This document shows positions 1-7,103 of a stretch of DNA of 20,545 bases, piece by piece. The notes under the pieces are model-generated. The model was not told the origin of the DNA and did not search any database. It was given only the letters and a program-made list of their open reading frames with translations. Origin of the DNA: Dysgonamonadaceae bacterium (GTDB taxonomy: Bacteria; Bacteroidota; Bacteroidia; Bacteroidales; Azobacteroidaceae); contig JAISKG010000213.1 of NCBI GenBank assembly GCA_031261015.1, positions 1 through 20,545 of the forward strand, read 5' to 3'. The position numbers and the translations under genes are program-made. Position 1 is the first letter of the stretch, and the number at the start of each line of letters is the position of its first letter.

Positions 1-1
1 C

Positions 2-697
2 TGGGGCTTCAATCGTCCTACGCAGGAATTATACGACGAATTTGAAACGGGCGATCTTCGTCGTGAAGCTGCTATTTACGCTCCTACTTTCGATCAAGTG
101 GATCCCAGCGACGATAACACCAACAATCTCAATGTGTATTTGGGCAACCGCTATACCGCGCGTAAATACATTATGATGAATCAGGATACAACATTTATTC
201 CTATTGATTTGGAGCCTCGCGCTCCGATCAACCGGAAAGAAATTCGTTATGCCGATGTCTTGTTGATGTACGCCGAAGCTTGTTGCAAAAAATCTTCTCC
301 CGATCTGAACCGTGCCAAATGGGCTTTGGAAGAAGTACGCAAAAGAGCCAGAGAATATGCGGGCGCAGGTGTGCTCCCTACATTCCCTAATTATAAAATT
401 AAATTGGAAGTAGTAGGTCAAGCCGGTGAACGGCAATTGCAAGACAACGCTGCCGACTTGTACTTGGCTATCCAGCACGAACGTCGCGTAGAATTGGCTT
501 TGGAAGGCCACCGTTGGTTCGACCTGAAACGCTGGGGATTGCTCGCCGATGTGATGAATTATTATCGCGGGGCTACGAAAACTCAAATTCGTGAGCACAT
601 GGATCCTTTTGAAAAAGGGAAACACGAATTATTCCCGATTCCGCAGGAAGAACGAGATTTGAACAGCCCAATGGAACAAAATCCGGGATACAATTGA
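2..697 (+). CDS. SusD/RagB-family nutrient-binding outer-membrane lipoprotein, C-terminal part (5' end outside window)
   Basis: The reading frame is open from base 2 (first full codon TGG) to a TGA at 695-697, giving 231 residues of a protein whose N-terminus is missing. SusD proteins are surface lipoproteins that sit as a lid on a SusC TonB-dependent transporter and bind oligosaccharides for uptake. The visible part has the family's hallmarks: a P-T-Q-E-L-Y-D-E-F-E stretch followed by GDLRRE near the start, IRYADVLLMYAEA, a TPR-like ALEEVRKRARE helix, ERRVELALEGHRWFDLKRWG, and the terminal ELFPIPQEE...NPGYN. An ATG or GTG inside this frame (for example GTG 98) is not the true start because the frame continues upstream with conserved SusD sequence. 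The susC gene is expected immediately upstream. The enzymes downstream point to beta-1,3-glucan oligosaccharides as the ligand (inference). Family assignment is very secure; substrate is not readable from this fragment. Confidence 0.95.
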   Translation, partial: WGFNRPTQELYDEFETGDLRREAAIYAPTFDQVDPSDDNTNNLNVYLGNRYTARKYIMMNQDTTFIPIDLEPRAPINRKEIRYADVLLMYAEACCKKSSPDLNRAKWALEEVRKRAREYAGAGVLPTFPNYKIKLEVVGQAGERQLQDNAADLYLAIQHERRVELALEGHRWFDLKRWGLLADVMNYYRGATKTQIREHMDPFEKGKHELFPIPQEERDLNSPMEQNPGYN

Positions 698-718
698 GTG
701 CCTATAAAATAAAAAAAC

Positions 719-750
719 GTTTGCCGTCCTGTGAAAGCGGAACGGCAAAC
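719..750 (+). terminator. Strong hairpin after susD (attenuating or processing stem-loop, possibly a terminator)
   Basis: GTTTGCCGT (719-727) pairs perfectly with ACGGCAAAC (742-750), with an extra CC/GG pair around the loop. On the + strand it is followed by ACAAAAATAAAT rather than a U-run. The A-run lies on the 5' side (711-717), so as an intrinsic terminator it would be better formed for minus-strand transcripts. It may instead be a 3'-end stabilising or attenuating stem that separates strong susC/D expression from the downstream genes. Confidence 0.55.
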
Positions 751-759
751 ACAAAAATA

Positions 760-769
760 AATTTATCAA
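760..769 (+). promoter_or_regulatory. AT-rich leader element AATTTATCAA
   Basis: This decamer lies 35 bases before the ATG at 795, in an almost pure A/T leader that also contains a 7-base direct duplication ATTAATT (772-785). The same decamer occurs 29 bases before the ATG at 1820, and its ATTTATCA core lies 29 bases before the ATG at 10306. No Shine-Dalgarno sequence is present, which is usual for Bacteroidota, where A/T-rich leaders support initiation. Its function is unknown. Confidence 0.2.
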
Positions 770-794
770 TTATTAATTATTAATTTTTTTTATC

Positions 795-1721
795 ATGAAA
801 AAGTTATTTACTTTTGTTTGTGTGGTTGCTTTGGCAGCCGTAATGGGAATTGGTGTAAAAGCTCAAACTCCGGAAGGATTGGGTGGCGGCAGTTATGTAT
901 TAATCTATATTGATGGGGAATCTTATGCAACTATTCCTGCAAAAAATATTCTTGCAGACATGACTCCGAATGATTATCAAAGATATTTGTATATCTGGGA
1001 GGATACTTATACAATGTCTGATCCGGTTGGTAAAAACTATTACAACAACTTGGAAGGCTATATGACTGCCACCGTTGGCGCTAAAACATGGTCCGGTTTC
1101 GGTTTTTATCTTGCCAAAAATGAAGGAAATGTGGCTACAGGAGCTCCTGTACCTCCGGTAGATTTAACTTCTGTAAACGGTAATTTTACTTTCCACATGG
1201 CGATGAAATCCAATGCGACTAATTCGCACTTGCTTATTTTGTCGGGTGGTAAAGCTGCTTTGGAAGGTAAATTGTGTATTGGTCAAACAAATTTTGTTGA
1301 CAACACTATTCCTTATGCGCCTTATACTGATTTTGTACGCGATGGCGAATGGCATTTGATTGAAATTCCGATGTCGGCCTTTATGAACGCCGGTTTGAAA
1401 TATCCGGAACCATTCAACGACAGCAACTATTTTGCTATGTTGAGCGGTGAAAATCCCGGCGCAACTTTCTCGTTGGACGCTATCTTTATTTACAACAAAG
1501 CAGGAAACGGCATCAATGCCCCCGAAGTTGGAAAATTGGAAATCATCCCGGGCAAAAATGTGATTAACGTGTTGAATGCTACGGCTCCGATCGAAGTATA
1601 TAACATGGCTGGCCAACAAGTATTGAAAACAAACGAACCGGGATTCCCGACCAGCCGTTTAGCTAAAGGTATTTATGTAGTTAAATCCGGTAGTGCAGTG
1701 GCTAAAGTAAGTATTAATTAA
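795..1721 (+). CDS. Secreted jelly-roll protein with T9SS type-A sorting tail, candidate surface glycan-binding protein
   Basis: This 308-residue protein is not a recognised enzyme. Residues 1-23 form a Sec signal peptide (KKLFTF..., hydrophobic core, likely cut after VKA) with no lipobox cysteine. Residues about 55-235 read as a beta-sandwich: alternating hydrophobic strands such as GFGFYLA, FTFHMAMKS, HLLIL, then DGEWHLIEIPMSAF and a closing FSLDAIFIYN. This pattern is common in non-catalytic carbohydrate-binding domains. Residues about 246-308 resemble a Por secretion tail (IEVYNMAGQQVL..., LAKGIYVVKSG, terminal AKVSIN), although the usual YPNP opening is absent. It sits between susD and the first glucanase, the slot often used for a surface glycan-binding protein in PULs. 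It has its own hairpin upstream and a terminator downstream, so it may be expressed separately from the enzymes. Binding of beta-glucan is inference from position. Confidence 0.8.
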   Translation: MKKLFTFVCVVALAAVMGIGVKAQTPEGLGGGSYVLIYIDGESYATIPAKNILADMTPNDYQRYLYIWEDTYTMSDPVGKNYYNNLEGYMTATVGAKTWSGFGFYLAKNEGNVATGAPVPPVDLTSVNGNFTFHMAMKSNATNSHLLILSGGKAALEGKLCIGQTNFVDNTIPYAPYTDFVRDGEWHLIEIPMSAFMNAGLKYPEPFNDSNYFAMLSGENPGATFSLDAIFIYNKAGNGINAPEVGKLEIIPGKNVINVLNATAPIEVYNMAGQQVLKTNEPGFPTSRLAKGIYVVKSGSAVAKVSIN

Positions 1722-1744
1722 AATGTAATCTTTCATACAATAGG

Positions 1745-1779
1745 TACAGAGAGTACCACACGGCGCTCTCTGTATTTTT
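1745..1779 (+). terminator. Rho-independent terminator
   Basis: TACAGAGAG (1745-1753) pairs over nine bases with CTCTCTGTA (1766-1774), with a 12-base loop, followed directly by TTTTT (1775-1779). It lies 24 bases after the stop of the jelly-roll protein gene and implies that the glucanase genes from 1820 have their own promoter or depend on read-through. Confidence 0.85.
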
Positions 1780-1790
1780 GTCTTTTAATC

Positions 1791-1800
1791 AATTTATCAA
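1791..1800 (+). promoter_or_regulatory. AT-rich leader element AATTTATCAA, second copy
   Basis: It is identical over ten bases to 760-769 and lies 29 bases before the ATG at 1820, just after the terminator's T-run. No clear Bacteroidota promoter (TTTG then TAnnTTTG) can be seen between the terminator and this ATG, so the element may be part of a promoter or a translation leader. Confidence 0.2.
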
Positions 1801-1819
1801 ATTAATAAATTATTTATAA

Positions 1820-3274
1820 ATGAAGTCAAAAAGAATTCTCCTTGTATGCGTCGCCTTATTAGGTATAGCTTGGATACAGGCACAAACCCGGAATCCCAAA
1901 AGAGGTTTGGGTTATGGCTTCCCTATGAAAGAAGATATCGAAGTCTTGGCCCCGGCTATGGCTTGGACATACAATTGGGGAACCAATAATGCTTCGTTTG
2001 CCTCTACTTTTAAGGCAAATAATATTGACGTCGTACCGATGGCTTGGAACGGTACCGATGCACAAGCAATCCGAAACTTTAAAAATACGTATCCGAATTG
2101 CCAATACATTTTGGCTTTCAATGAACCCAATTTGACTGATCAAGCCAATATGACCCCTGCGCAGGCAGCCGCCAAATGGCCGGAGCTGAAAGCGATCGCC
2201 AACGAATTGGGATTAAAAATTATTTCTCCGGCAATGAACTATGGGACTTTGGCCGGATATAGTGATCCGATCAAATGGTTGGATGAGTTCTTTGCTCAAT
2301 CGGGTGTTTCGGTTAATGATGTGGATGGAATCTCGATTCACTGTTACATGAGTTCGGTCGGCGCATTGAAATCGTATGTAGAAAAATTTAGAAAATATAA
2401 TAAGCCGGTTTGGCTCACTGAATTTTGTGCATGGGAAGGGAACGTAACCGTCGAATCTCAACAAAATTATTTGGTTGAAGCGTTTAATTATCTGGAAACA
2501 GAACCTTTGGTGGCTCGCTATGCATGGTTTATCGGGCGCGGCTGGAACGATGCTGCTCCTTATATGCAGTTGCTCGACCGGAGTAAAGAAGGCGTGCTGA
2601 AAGATTTGGGACAAATCTACGTGCATCTGTCTTCGCACGATGTTGCCTATTGGCACAAAATAGATCAAATTATTCAGGCCGAGCATTATATTCGTTCGTC
2701 AGCATATATCCACGCCGAAAAAACCAGCGATACTTCGGGCGACATCAGCTTGTCGGATTTTTACATTGATAGCTGGGCGGAATACCAAGTTGATGTAGCG
2801 AAAACAGGCGACTATTACCTGTATTTCCGCGTAGCCGCTGCTTACGATGGCGGTTTAAAAGTAACAGTCGATGGAAATCAAGTTGCAACACTGGATGTTC
2901 CAGCTACCGGCGGCCTGTCGTCGTGGAAACAGATAGGCATAAAAGCAAGATTGAATGCGGGCAAGCAAACCCTTCGGGTCGCCGTTACCAAAGGGCGGGT
3001 GAATTTCAACTGGTGGATCATTCGTCAATTCGGATTGTCGATTCAAAATCTCGAAACCGAAACTCTGTCGGTTTACCCCAATCCTGTTATTGATCAACTC
3101 TACCTCAAAGACGGCGAGGCTTCCGTAACCGTTTACGACCTCAGCGGCAAAAAATTACTCGAAAAACAAAACGCTTCGTCGGTCGATCTTTCGGCCTTGA
3201 AAGCAGGCGTGTACCTTGTGGAAGTACAAGCGGCCTCCGGAGAAAGAAATACATATAAAATCATTAAAAAATAA
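1820..3274 (+). CDS. GH128-type endo-beta-1,3-glucanase with CBM6-like domain and T9SS tail
   Basis: This 484-residue secreted enzyme is predicted to cleave internal beta-1,3-glucosidic bonds outside the cell. Residues 1-21 are a signal peptide (IQA|QT or AQ|T). Residues about 27-275 match the Asl1/GH128 TIM barrel: RGLGYG...PAMAWTYNWG near the start, the acid/base motif AFNEPN (Glu102), SPAMNY at 136-141, DGISIHCY at 169-176, the nucleophile motif WLTEFCAW (Glu201), and YAWFIGRGWN at 234-243. Residues about 287-405 look like a CBM6-type beta-sandwich (IQAEHY, DGGLKVTVDG, NFNWWIIR). Residues about 415-484 are a typical Por tail with YPNP (419-422), VTVYDLSGKKLL, LKAGVYLVEV and a basic IIKK end. 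Both catalytic glutamates are present, so it should be active. It heads a tight operon; the next ATG lies two bases after its stop. Family identification is by motif reading only, with GH39-like or other clan A enzymes as a less likely alternative. Confidence 0.87.
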   Translation: MKSKRILLVCVALLGIAWIQAQTRNPKRGLGYGFPMKEDIEVLAPAMAWTYNWGTNNASFASTFKANNIDVVPMAWNGTDAQAIRNFKNTYPNCQYILAFNEPNLTDQANMTPAQAAAKWPELKAIANELGLKIISPAMNYGTLAGYSDPIKWLDEFFAQSGVSVNDVDGISIHCYMSSVGALKSYVEKFRKYNKPVWLTEFCAWEGNVTVESQQNYLVEAFNYLETEPLVARYAWFIGRGWNDAAPYMQLLDRSKEGVLKDLGQIYVHLSSHDVAYWHKIDQIIQAEHYIRSSAYIHAEKTSDTSGDISLSDFYIDSWAEYQVDVAKTGDYYLYFRVAAAYDGGLKVTVDGNQVATLDVPATGGLSSWKQIGIKARLNAGKQTLRVAVTKGRVNFNWWIIRQFGLSIQNLETETLSVYPNPVIDQLYLKDGEASVTVYDLSGKKLLEKQNASSVDLSALKAGVYLVEVQAASGERNTYKIIKK

Positions 3275-3276
3275 TC

Positions 3277-4830
3277 ATGAAAAAAATTGTTTTAATAGGC
3301 ATTGTTAGTTTATTTTCCTTAGTTTCGTTTGCTGCGGCAGACATAGTATTAGATAACTTTGAATCCGGCGACAAAGGGTGGGAACCCGTTAACGAAGGCT
3401 GGGTCGATTTTGAAATTGTCAACAACCCCGCGCCCGGAGGCGTCAATACCAGCGCCAAAGTGATGAAAATCGTCCGCCACACCGGTACGCAGAATTGGGC
3501 GGGAATTATTCTTCGTAATAAAATGGAACTGGCTTTCGGTACAGCTGCCAATCAATATCGTTATGCGCACGTGAAAGTACTGAAAACAACCAACGGCACG
3601 GTCGCCTTCAAACTGGAGAACAACGGCGATGCCGGTTCTTACACCGGTTCTGCCAATTACACGCCCAACAATCAGTGGCAGGAAGTCGTCTTCGATTTGG
3701 GCGGCGCCAACGGAACCAATTACGACGATTTCTTCATCATGCCCGACCAGGCTGCCAATCCTGCACAGGATATTACCGTCTATATCGACGATATTGTGTT
3801 CAAACCCGAAACAAACCCGGTAGATCCTTCCGACGATGAATTGCCGGGAACTTACAAATTAGTTTGGTACGACGAATTTAACGGCGCCAACGGAACCGGC
3901 CTGGATCTGACCAAATGGACCTACGAAAGAGGCTGGGGCGATTGGGGCTGGGGAAACAACGAAGAAGAATTTTATACCGACCGTACCGACAATGTATTTA
4001 TGCGCGACGGTTTTTTGGTAATCAAAGCAATCAGGGAAGTCAACTATAACGGAAGCGGTCACGATTATACTTCCGGCCGTTTTATCACCCGCAACAAGGG
4101 CGACTGGAAATACGGAAGAGTAGAGGCTCGCTTCAAATTGCCGAAAGGACGTGGCACTTGGCCGGCTTTCTGGATGATGCCGACCAAAAGCGTTTATGGC
4201 GGATGGCCTAATAGCGGCGAATTGGATATTATGGAATTTGTCGGCTACGAAGGCGACCGCATACACGGAACCGTACACCGCGGAGCCGGATCGGGCGGCA
4301 ACGGAAACGGAAACCAAATCAGTATTGCCGGAAAAGCCGAAGATTTCCATGTCATACGCATCGATTGGGAACCGGGATATATCAAATGGTATCTCAACAA
4401 TCAACTTTTCCACACTTATACCAATGCGCATGCCGGATCGGCACAATGGCCGTTCGACCAGCAATTCTATTGCATCCTCAACTTCGCCGTCGGCGGACAA
4501 TGGGGCGGCTCGCAAGGGGTCGATACCGGCATCTGGCCGCAGGAATTTATTGTGGATTACGTGCGCGTTTACCAAAAATCGCAAGATAACGCCATCGACG
4601 AAATCAACCGGAAATTGTTTAGCGTGACGGCTCCTTCCGAAAACGAATGGGCAATCGCATCCGAAGTTTCTTCCTTGCAAGTGACCGTTTATTCCCTTTC
4701 GGGACAAAAACAATTGGCGACGACCGTTTCGGGCAGCGACCGCATCAACGTTTCGGCTTTGCCGGCCGGCGTTTATATCGTATCGGCTTCGGATGGAACA
4801 AATGTATATTCTCAAAAAATAATTAAATAA
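3277..4830 (+). CDS. GH16 family endo-beta-1,3(4)-glucanase (laminarinase type) with N-terminal beta-sandwich and T9SS tail
   Basis: This 517-residue secreted endoglucanase should hydrolyse laminarin-like beta-1,3-glucan. Residues 1-21 form a signal peptide (SFAAA|D). Residues about 22-176 are a beta-sandwich (VLDNFESGDKGWEP..., ITVYIDDIVF), a non-catalytic domain frequent in Bacteroidota glycan enzymes. Residues about 192-434 form the GH16 jelly-roll: LVWYDEFNG, NNEEEFYT, the laminarinase-subgroup active site GELDIMEFVG with Glu315 as nucleophile, Asp317 and Glu320 as acid/base, then GTVH, IDWEPGYIKWY, and NFAVGGQWGG. A Gly/Asn-rich loop (about 336-347) follows GTVHRG and may shape the cleft. 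Residues about 445-517 form a sorting tail (VTVYSLSGQKQL, ALPAGVYIVSA, terminal QKIIK), but it lacks the usual YPNP. The start is two bases after the GH128 stop, and the stop overlaps the GH3 start, so the three are surely co-transcribed. Confidence 0.93.
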   Translation: MKKIVLIGIVSLFSLVSFAAADIVLDNFESGDKGWEPVNEGWVDFEIVNNPAPGGVNTSAKVMKIVRHTGTQNWAGIILRNKMELAFGTAANQYRYAHVKVLKTTNGTVAFKLENNGDAGSYTGSANYTPNNQWQEVVFDLGGANGTNYDDFFIMPDQAANPAQDITVYIDDIVFKPETNPVDPSDDELPGTYKLVWYDEFNGANGTGLDLTKWTYERGWGDWGWGNNEEEFYTDRTDNVFMRDGFLVIKAIREVNYNGSGHDYTSGRFITRNKGDWKYGRVEARFKLPKGRGTWPAFWMMPTKSVYGGWPNSGELDIMEFVGYEGDRIHGTVHRGAGSGGNGNGNQISIAGKAEDFHVIRIDWEPGYIKWYLNNQLFHTYTNAHAGSAQWPFDQQFYCILNFAVGGQWGGSQGVDTGIWPQEFIVDYVRVYQKSQDNAIDEINRKLFSVTAPSENEWAIASEVSSLQVTVYSLSGQKQLATTVSGSDRINVSALPAGVYIVSASDGTNVYSQKIIK

Positions 4831-7082
4831 TGAAACAAGTAATTAGAACAGTTATAGTGGCGATGCTTGTCGCTTCCGTAGGAACGGCTTGCGGCGATAA
4901 GACTTCATCGCGAGGCAACGACGAAATTGACCGAAAAGTGGAAGCATTGTTGTCGAAAATGACTTTGGACGAGAAAATCGGCCAAATGAACCAGATCACT
5001 TCCGGTGGCATGCAAATCTATGTCACCAATCAAATCAAATCGGGCGGAATCGGCTCCATTTTGAATGAAATTGATCCGCTGGTAGTCGATTCTTTGCAAC
5101 GCATTGCAGTGGAAGAATCGCGTTTGGGTATTCCCATCTTGTTTTCGCGTGACGTGATTCACGGTTTCAAAACCATTTTCCCAGTTCCGCTGGGACAAGC
5201 GGCTTCGTGGAATCCGCAAGTGGTTGAAAACGGCGGACGGGTGGCGGCGATTGAAGCATCTTCCGTCGGCGTTCGCTGGACATTCGCTCCGATGCTCGAT
5301 ATTGCCCGCGATGTGCGTTGGGGACGTTCGGTCGAAGGTTTCGGCGAAGATCCTTACCTCACTTCCGTGCTGGGCGTCGCGATGATCAAAGGTTTGCAAG
5401 GCGAAAACCTGTCCGATCCGACGGCGGTGGCAGCTTGTGCCAAACATTTTGTCGGTTACGGCGCAGCTGAAGGCGGACGCGATTACAATACGGCGATGAT
5501 CTCGACCGAGCAATTGCGCAACATTTATTTGCCGCCTTTCAAAGCGGTGGCAGAAGCCGGCGTAGCTACGTTCATGATTTCCTTCAACGAAATCAACGGA
5601 ATTCCCAATTCGGGCAACGGTTATTTGGCAACGGAAATTTTGCGCAAACAATGGAAATACGATGGATTGCTGGTCAGCGATTGGAATTCCGTCGGCGAAA
5701 TGCAAAACCATGGCTTTGTAAAAGATGATGCCGAAGCGGCGATTGTTGCTTTGAACGCCGGTATCGACATGGATATGGAAAACCATGTTTATGCTCCCAA
5801 TCTCAAGCAATTGGTGAAAGAAGGCAAAGTGAAGGAATCGCAAATCGACGACGCTGTGCGCCGGATTTTGAAACTGAAATTCCAATTGGGCTTGTTTGAA
5901 AATCCTTATGTCGGCAAGCGCGAATCCGTTTTCTATGCAGAAGATCATTTGAAAAAAGCGAAAGAAGCGGCTATCGAAAGCGCGATTTTGTTGAAAAACG
6001 AAAACGACGTATTGCCTTTAAAAGAATCTGTGAAATCGATCGCCGTGATCGGTCCGATGGCCGACGCGCAGCACGACCAGATGGGAACCTGGGTATTCGA
6101 TGGCGACAAAACGCATACCGTAACGCCTTTGGCCGCTTTGCGCGCCGAATATGGCGATAAAGTGAAAATCAATTACGTTCCCGGTTTGAATTACAGCCGC
6201 GATCTGGATAAAAAACAATTTGCGCAAGCCGTGGCGGCCGCACGCAGCAGTGACGTCGTCCTGTTTTTCGGCGGCGAAGAAGCCATTATGTCGGGCGAAG
6301 CGCACAGCCGCGCCGATATTTCCTTGCCGGGCGCGCAAAAAGAATTGATTGCCGAATTGGCAAAAACAGGCAAACCCTTAGTTTTGATCGTGATGGCCGG
6401 CCGGCCGATCGAAATTTACAAGGAGTTGCCGTTGGTGAATACGTATTTGTTTTCGTTCCATCCCGGAACAATGGGCGGCCCCGCTTTGGCCGATTTGATT
6501 TTCGGAAAAGCCGTTCCTTCCGGCAAATTACCGGTGACGTATCCGAAAATGGTAGGCCAGTTGCCGTTGTATTACAACCATAAAAATACCGGCCGTCCTG
6601 CGCAGGACGAATTACCAATGATCGACAATATTCCGCTGGAAGCCGGACAAGTATCTTTGGGTTGCACGAGTTATTATCTCGATGCAGGGAAAGATCCCTT
6701 GTTCCCCTTCGGATTCGGACTTTCCTACACGACTTTTGCTTACAGCGACTTGCAGTTGTCGGCTCAGGAAATCAAGACCGGCGGCTCGATTAAAGTTTCC
6801 TGCTCGGTGAAGAATACCGGCGCACGCGAAGGCGCTGAGATCGTTCAACTTTACATCCGCGACTTAGTCGGATCGGTAACTCGTCCGGTACGCGAATTGA
6901 AAGCTTTCGAGAAAGTGACCTTGAAACCCGGCGAAGCAAAAACCGTCGAATTTACCTTGACGGCCGATGCTTTGAAATTCTATAACAACAAAGACGAAGA
7001 AATTCTCGAACCGGGCGATTACACGTTGTGGGTTGGCCCCAGTAGTGCTGAAGGATTGGAAACTTCGTTTGTATTGAAATAA
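4830..7082 (+). CDS. GH3 beta-glucosidase, lipoprotein (BglX-like)
   Basis: This 750-residue exo-acting enzyme should release glucose from the non-reducing end of oligosaccharides produced by the endoglucanases. The N-terminal segment ends in VGTAC (Cys21), a loose lipobox, so membrane anchoring is likely, in the periplasm or on the outer membrane. The GH3 N-terminal barrel (about 30-360) includes KIGQMNQI, the SRDVIHG substrate-contact motif (Asp108), the RWGRSVEGFGEDPYL block, AKHFVGYG (Lys205, His206), and the nucleophile motif GLLVSDW (Asp284). The alpha/beta sandwich (about 385-590) carries GGEEAIMSGEAHSR, in which Glu490 is the likely acid/base. The fibronectin III-like C-terminal domain occupies about 640-745 (PFGFGLSYT...REL.AFEKVTL.PGE). 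The length is normal for the family and all key residues are present. There is no sorting tail, unlike its neighbours. Its ATG shares an A with the preceding TAA (TAATG), which suggests translational coupling to the GH16 gene. Confidence 0.95.
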   Translation: MKQVIRTVIVAMLVASVGTACGDKTSSRGNDEIDRKVEALLSKMTLDEKIGQMNQITSGGMQIYVTNQIKSGGIGSILNEIDPLVVDSLQRIAVEESRLGIPILFSRDVIHGFKTIFPVPLGQAASWNPQVVENGGRVAAIEASSVGVRWTFAPMLDIARDVRWGRSVEGFGEDPYLTSVLGVAMIKGLQGENLSDPTAVAACAKHFVGYGAAEGGRDYNTAMISTEQLRNIYLPPFKAVAEAGVATFMISFNEINGIPNSGNGYLATEILRKQWKYDGLLVSDWNSVGEMQNHGFVKDDAEAAIVALNAGIDMDMENHVYAPNLKQLVKEGKVKESQIDDAVRRILKLKFQLGLFENPYVGKRESVFYAEDHLKKAKEAAIESAILLKNENDVLPLKESVKSIAVIGPMADAQHDQMGTWVFDGDKTHTVTPLAALRAEYGDKVKINYVPGLNYSRDLDKKQFAQAVAAARSSDVVLFFGGEEAIMSGEAHSRADISLPGAQKELIAELAKTGKPLVLIVMAGRPIEIYKELPLVNTYLFSFHPGTMGGPALADLIFGKAVPSGKLPVTYPKMVGQLPLYYNHKNTGRPAQDELPMIDNIPLEAGQVSLGCTSYYLDAGKDPLFPFGFGLSYTTFAYSDLQLSAQEIKTGGSIKVSCSVKNTGAREGAEIVQLYIRDLVGSVTRPVRELKAFEKVTLKPGEAKTVEFTLTADALKFYNNKDEEILEPGDYTLWVGPSSAEGLETSFVLK

Positions 7083-7103
7083 ATTAATTTTTAATATACT
7101 ATC

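Noticed and set aside
29-625. Minus-strand ORF (198 codons) opposite susD
   Set aside because: It overlaps conserved SusD coding sequence and has no recognisable product.
3859-4815. Long minus-strand ORF (318 codons) opposite the GH16 gene
   Set aside because: It lies wholly antisense to a motif-confirmed GH16 gene, encodes no recognisable domain, and is explained by codon bias of the + strand gene.
4905-5948. Minus-strand ORF (347 codons) opposite the GH3 gene
   Set aside because: It is antisense to the well-supported GH3 catalytic domain, and its translation is His/Phe/Arg-rich without a domain pattern, typical of a shadow frame.
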